From Acidithiobacillus sp. (GTDB lineage Bacteria > Pseudomonadota > Gammaproteobacteria > Acidithiobacillales > Acidithiobacillaceae), in NCBI GenBank assembly GCA_028697715.1, contig JAQVDS010000006.1, positions 20,983-84,982 of the forward strand: 64,000 bases of DNA. The letters run 5' to 3'. The position numbers and the translations under genes are program-made. Shown in pieces: positions 60,458 through 64,000 of this stretch. The first letter of the stretch is position 1; each line of letters begins with the position of its first letter. The notes under the pieces were generated by a model. The model saw nothing but the letters and a program-made list of their open reading frames with translations. It was not told the DNA's origin and searched no databases.

Positions 60458-61837
60458 ATGACAATCGACGTCGTCATCCTGGCCGCTGGTAAGGGCACGC
60501 GCATGCGCTCATCGTCGCCCAAGGTGTTGCAGCCATTGGCGGGCAAGCCATTATTGGCGCATGTGCTCGATACGGCGCGCACGCTAGCGGGAAACCCGCG
60601 GATCCACGTCACTGTCGGTTATGGCGCAGAGCTGGTGCGTGCAACCTTTGCGCACGAGGGCGAGATCTGTTGGCACCACCAAGAACGGCAACTCGGCACC
60701 GGCGACGCCGTACGCCAGGCCTTGCCAGCTCTGCGGGAGGCCGAGCGGGTGCTGGTGCTGTATGGCGACGTGCCGCTACTGCGTGCCGAGACCCTGCAGC
60801 AGTTTCTGCACAGCACGCCAGCCAATGTCCTCGGACTCTGTACCGGGGACCTGACGGACCCCCAGGGCTATGGTCGAATCCTTCGCTCTCCGCAAGGGGA
60901 GGTCCTGGGGATTCGCGAGGAGCGTGACTGCAGCGCAGAGGAGCGGCTGCTGCGGGAAGTCAATCTGGGCATCATGCTCCTCCCTGCGTCTCGCTTGCCG
61001 GCCTGGATCGCGCGTCTGCAGCCCAGCAATGCGCAGGGAGAGTACTACCTTACGGACTTGGTGGGCTTCGCACGTAGCGACGGCGTTGCGGTACACGGCT
61101 TTCGCCTGCCGCGGCCGGAGGAGGCCCTGGGGGTGAACGACCCCGCCCAGCTCGCCGTGGCGGAACGCTTCTACCAGCGCCGGCAGGTGGAGGCCTTGCA
61201 GCGTGCAGGGCTGCGCTGCGCCGACCCGGCGCGTCTGGATCTGCGCGGTGAACTTCGCTTTGGCATGGACTGTTGGCTGGAGCCTGGAGTGATCATCGAG
61301 GGCAAGGTCTCGCTCGGGGATCGTGTGCGCGTCGGTGCCGGCGTAATTCTGCGTGACTGTACGATCGGCGACGATGTGGAGATTCTCTCCTATTCGTTAT
61401 TGGAGGAAGCGCGCATTGGCACGGCGGCCCGCGTAGGCCCGTTTGCCCGCATTCGGCCAGGAAGCGACATCGGCGCGCGTGCGCATATCGGCAATTTCGT
61501 GGAAACCAAAAAGGTCATTCTGGGTGAAGGAAGCAAGGCCAATCACCTGAGTTATCTCGGCGACGCGGAGATCGGTAAGGGCGTGAATATTGGTGCAGGC
61601 GTGATCACCTGCAACTATGATGGCGTACACAAACATCGCACCGAGATTGGTGACGATGTTTTCGTAGGGTCTGACACGCAGCTGGTAGCTCCGGTTTCTG
61701 TGGGAAAAGGTGCCACCATCGGTGCCGGCAGCACCATCACCAAGGCGGTACCGGAAGGTGGCTTGACTCTCAGCCGGACACCGCAAAGGACGATTTCACA
61801 CTGGCAGGGTCCCAAAAAATCCTGTACACCATCCTGA
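60458..61837 (+). CDS. glmU: Bifunctional UDP-GlcNAc pyrophosphorylase / GlcN-1-P acetyltransferase
   Basis: 459 residues. The nucleotidyltransferase motif LAAGKGTRMRSSSPKVL is at the N-terminus. The left-handed beta-helix with hexapeptide repeats starts near 255, with acetyltransferase signature KKVILGEGSKANHLSYLGD near 350. It makes UDP-N-acetylglucosamine for peptidoglycan and lipopolysaccharide. It is followed by glmS after 21 bases. Confidence 0.97.
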   Translation: MTIDVVILAAGKGTRMRSSSPKVLQPLAGKPLLAHVLDTARTLAGNPRIHVTVGYGAELVRATFAHEGEICWHHQERQLGTGDAVRQALPALREAERVLVLYGDVPLLRAETLQQFLHSTPANVLGLCTGDLTDPQGYGRILRSPQGEVLGIREERDCSAEERLLREVNLGIMLLPASRLPAWIARLQPSNAQGEYYLTDLVGFARSDGVAVHGFRLPRPEEALGVNDPAQLAVAERFYQRRQVEALQRAGLRCADPARLDLRGELRFGMDCWLEPGVIIEGKVSLGDRVRVGAGVILRDCTIGDDVEILSYSLLEEARIGTAARVGPFARIRPGSDIGARAHIGNFVETKKVILGEGSKANHLSYLGDAEIGKGVNIGAGVITCNYDGVHKHRTEIGDDVFVGSDTQLVAPVSVGKGATIGAGSTITKAVPEGGLTLSRTPQRTISHWQGPKKSCTPS

Positions 61838-61858
61838 ACCAGGCGGGGGATCAGAGCA

Positions 61859-63694
<1,836 letters not shown>

Positions 63695-63727
63695 CTGTGT
63701 GTGTCCGTGTGGCTAGTTGTGTTCGCA

Positions 63728-63781
63728 GGTAATAAAGTTTGGACATGGGTAATAAAGTTTGGACATGGGTAATAAAGTTTG
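63728..63781. repeat. Tandem 20-bp repeats, TnsB-type binding sites
   Basis: GGTAATAAAGTTTGGACATG occurs at 63728-63747 and again at 63748-63767. A third copy, GGTAATAAAGTTTG, at 63768-63781 then diverges. The AATAAAGT core recalls the overlapping TnsB sites (GACAATAAAGTC) in the right end of Tn7. The 20-base period puts the sites on one helix face roughly every two turns. Confidence 0.85.
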
Positions 63782-63854
63782 ATCACAGACCTTGCCAAGT
63801 TGGGTGAAGAGGAGTAGCGTGATTCCTAAATAGTCTCTAAACCCGGAGGGAGCC

Positions 63855-64000
63855 GTGGCCCGACGCCGGTACACTATTGACGAACATCGGATCGCCCTGT
63901 TTGTGCAGGAGGGACGTGGTGAGGGTGTCGGCGCAGACTACAAACCTTGGTTGACCGTTCAAGACGTACCGTCAACGGGGCGTAGTACCCGCCTCCGAGG
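63855..64000 (+). CDS. tnsA: TnsA-like transposon endonuclease, N-terminal part
   Basis: The first 48 codons are present before the right edge. Start is a GTG behind GGAGGG. The translation contains QEGRGEGVGADYKPWLTVQD followed by VPSTGRS, closely matching the Tn7 TnsA N-terminus (KEGRGQGHGKDY, PWLTVQEVPSSGRS). TnsA cuts the 5' ends of the transposon, giving cut-and-paste movement together with TnsB. The catalytic residues lie beyond the window, so activity cannot be judged. Confidence 0.9.
   Translation, partial: MARRRYTIDEHRIALFVQEGRGEGVGADYKPWLTVQDVPSTGRSTRLR

Larger units (their letters stand above)
63718..64000 (+). mobile_element. Right end of a Tn7-like transposon inserted behind glmS
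   Basis: The element end is placed at TGTGTTCGCAGG, beginning 24 bases after the last base of the glmS stop codon; Tn7 enters attTn7 at about this distance. Inside are three tandem 20-base TnsB-like sites and then tnsA, reading away from glmS. This is the order at the right end of Tn7. The exact boundary and the 5-bp target duplication (CTAGT at 63713-63717 would be the near copy) cannot be confirmed, since the other end is outside the window. A related element, Tn5468, is known behind glmUS in Acidithiobacillus ferrooxidans. Confidence 0.85.

Noticed and set aside
63728..63787. Possible CRISPR-like direct repeats
   Set aside because: The repeats are contiguous with no spacers and lie beside tnsA, so they fit transposase binding sites.

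Overview
This window reads as a chromosomal segment around the replication origin of a Gammaproteobacteria/Acidithiobacillia-type bacterium, most probably an Acidithiobacillus. The identification rests on gene order and protein resemblance only: dnaA-dnaN-recF-gyrB on one side, mnmG-rsmG-parA-parB-atpIBEFHAGDC-glmU-glmS on the other, and a Tn7-like element directly behind glmS, an arrangement described for Thiobacillus (now Acidithiobacillus) ferrooxidans as Tn5468. The complete glycerol/dihydroxyacetone and sugar-uptake clusters point to a member with mixotrophic ability. Species cannot be settled from the sequence alone.

Layout. 1-1087: 5' part of thiD (minus strand) and a divergent membrane protein with one c-type heme motif. 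1088-1300: terminator, DnaA boxes and an AT-rich tract. 1301-8391: an SDR oxidoreductase, then dnaA, a second DnaA-box region, dnaN, recF and gyrB. 8409-11930: a very large, probably multi-domain flavin/iron-sulfur oxidoreductase. 11934-22584 (minus strand): a ten-gene carbohydrate cluster made of ribokinase, a CUT2 (ribose-type) ABC transporter, an OprD-like porin, a CUT1 (maltose-type) ABC transporter and an MFS sugar porter. 22773-25851 (minus): two overlapping MutS-like ATPase genes. 26026-33947 (plus): glpD-glpK-glpF-dhaK-dhaL-dhaM, the last being a DhaM-HPr-Enzyme I fusion. 33975-42256 (minus): corA, minEDC, 7Fe ferredoxin, topA, smg, dprA and a LysM protein. 42332-49165 (plus): def, fmt, rsmB, ntrY, ntrX, mog. 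49282-63694 (plus): mnmG, rsmG, parA, parB, the complete F1Fo ATP synthase operon, glmU, glmS. 63718 to the end: right end of a Tn7-like transposon with tandem TnsB-like sites and the first 48 codons of tnsA.

How it works together. Replication initiation and elongation genes, ParAB and three parS-like sites lie on the same segment as the MinCDE division-site system, so chromosome replication, origin segregation and division placement share one neighbourhood. The central clusters give import of sugars (porin, two ABC systems, MFS), sugar phosphorylation (ribokinase), glycerol import (GlpF), conversion to DHAP by GlpK/GlpD, and PEP-dependent phosphorylation of dihydroxyacetone by DhaKLM.

The most interesting points are the Tn7-like insertion at the glmS attachment site, the tandem MutS-like ATPases with an altered Walker B motif, an apparent one-base frame problem at the start of the porin gene, the 1173-residue oxidoreductase, and the parS and DnaA-box arrangements. 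I saw no tRNA, rRNA or CRISPR array. No stretch over 300 bases lacks a gene.
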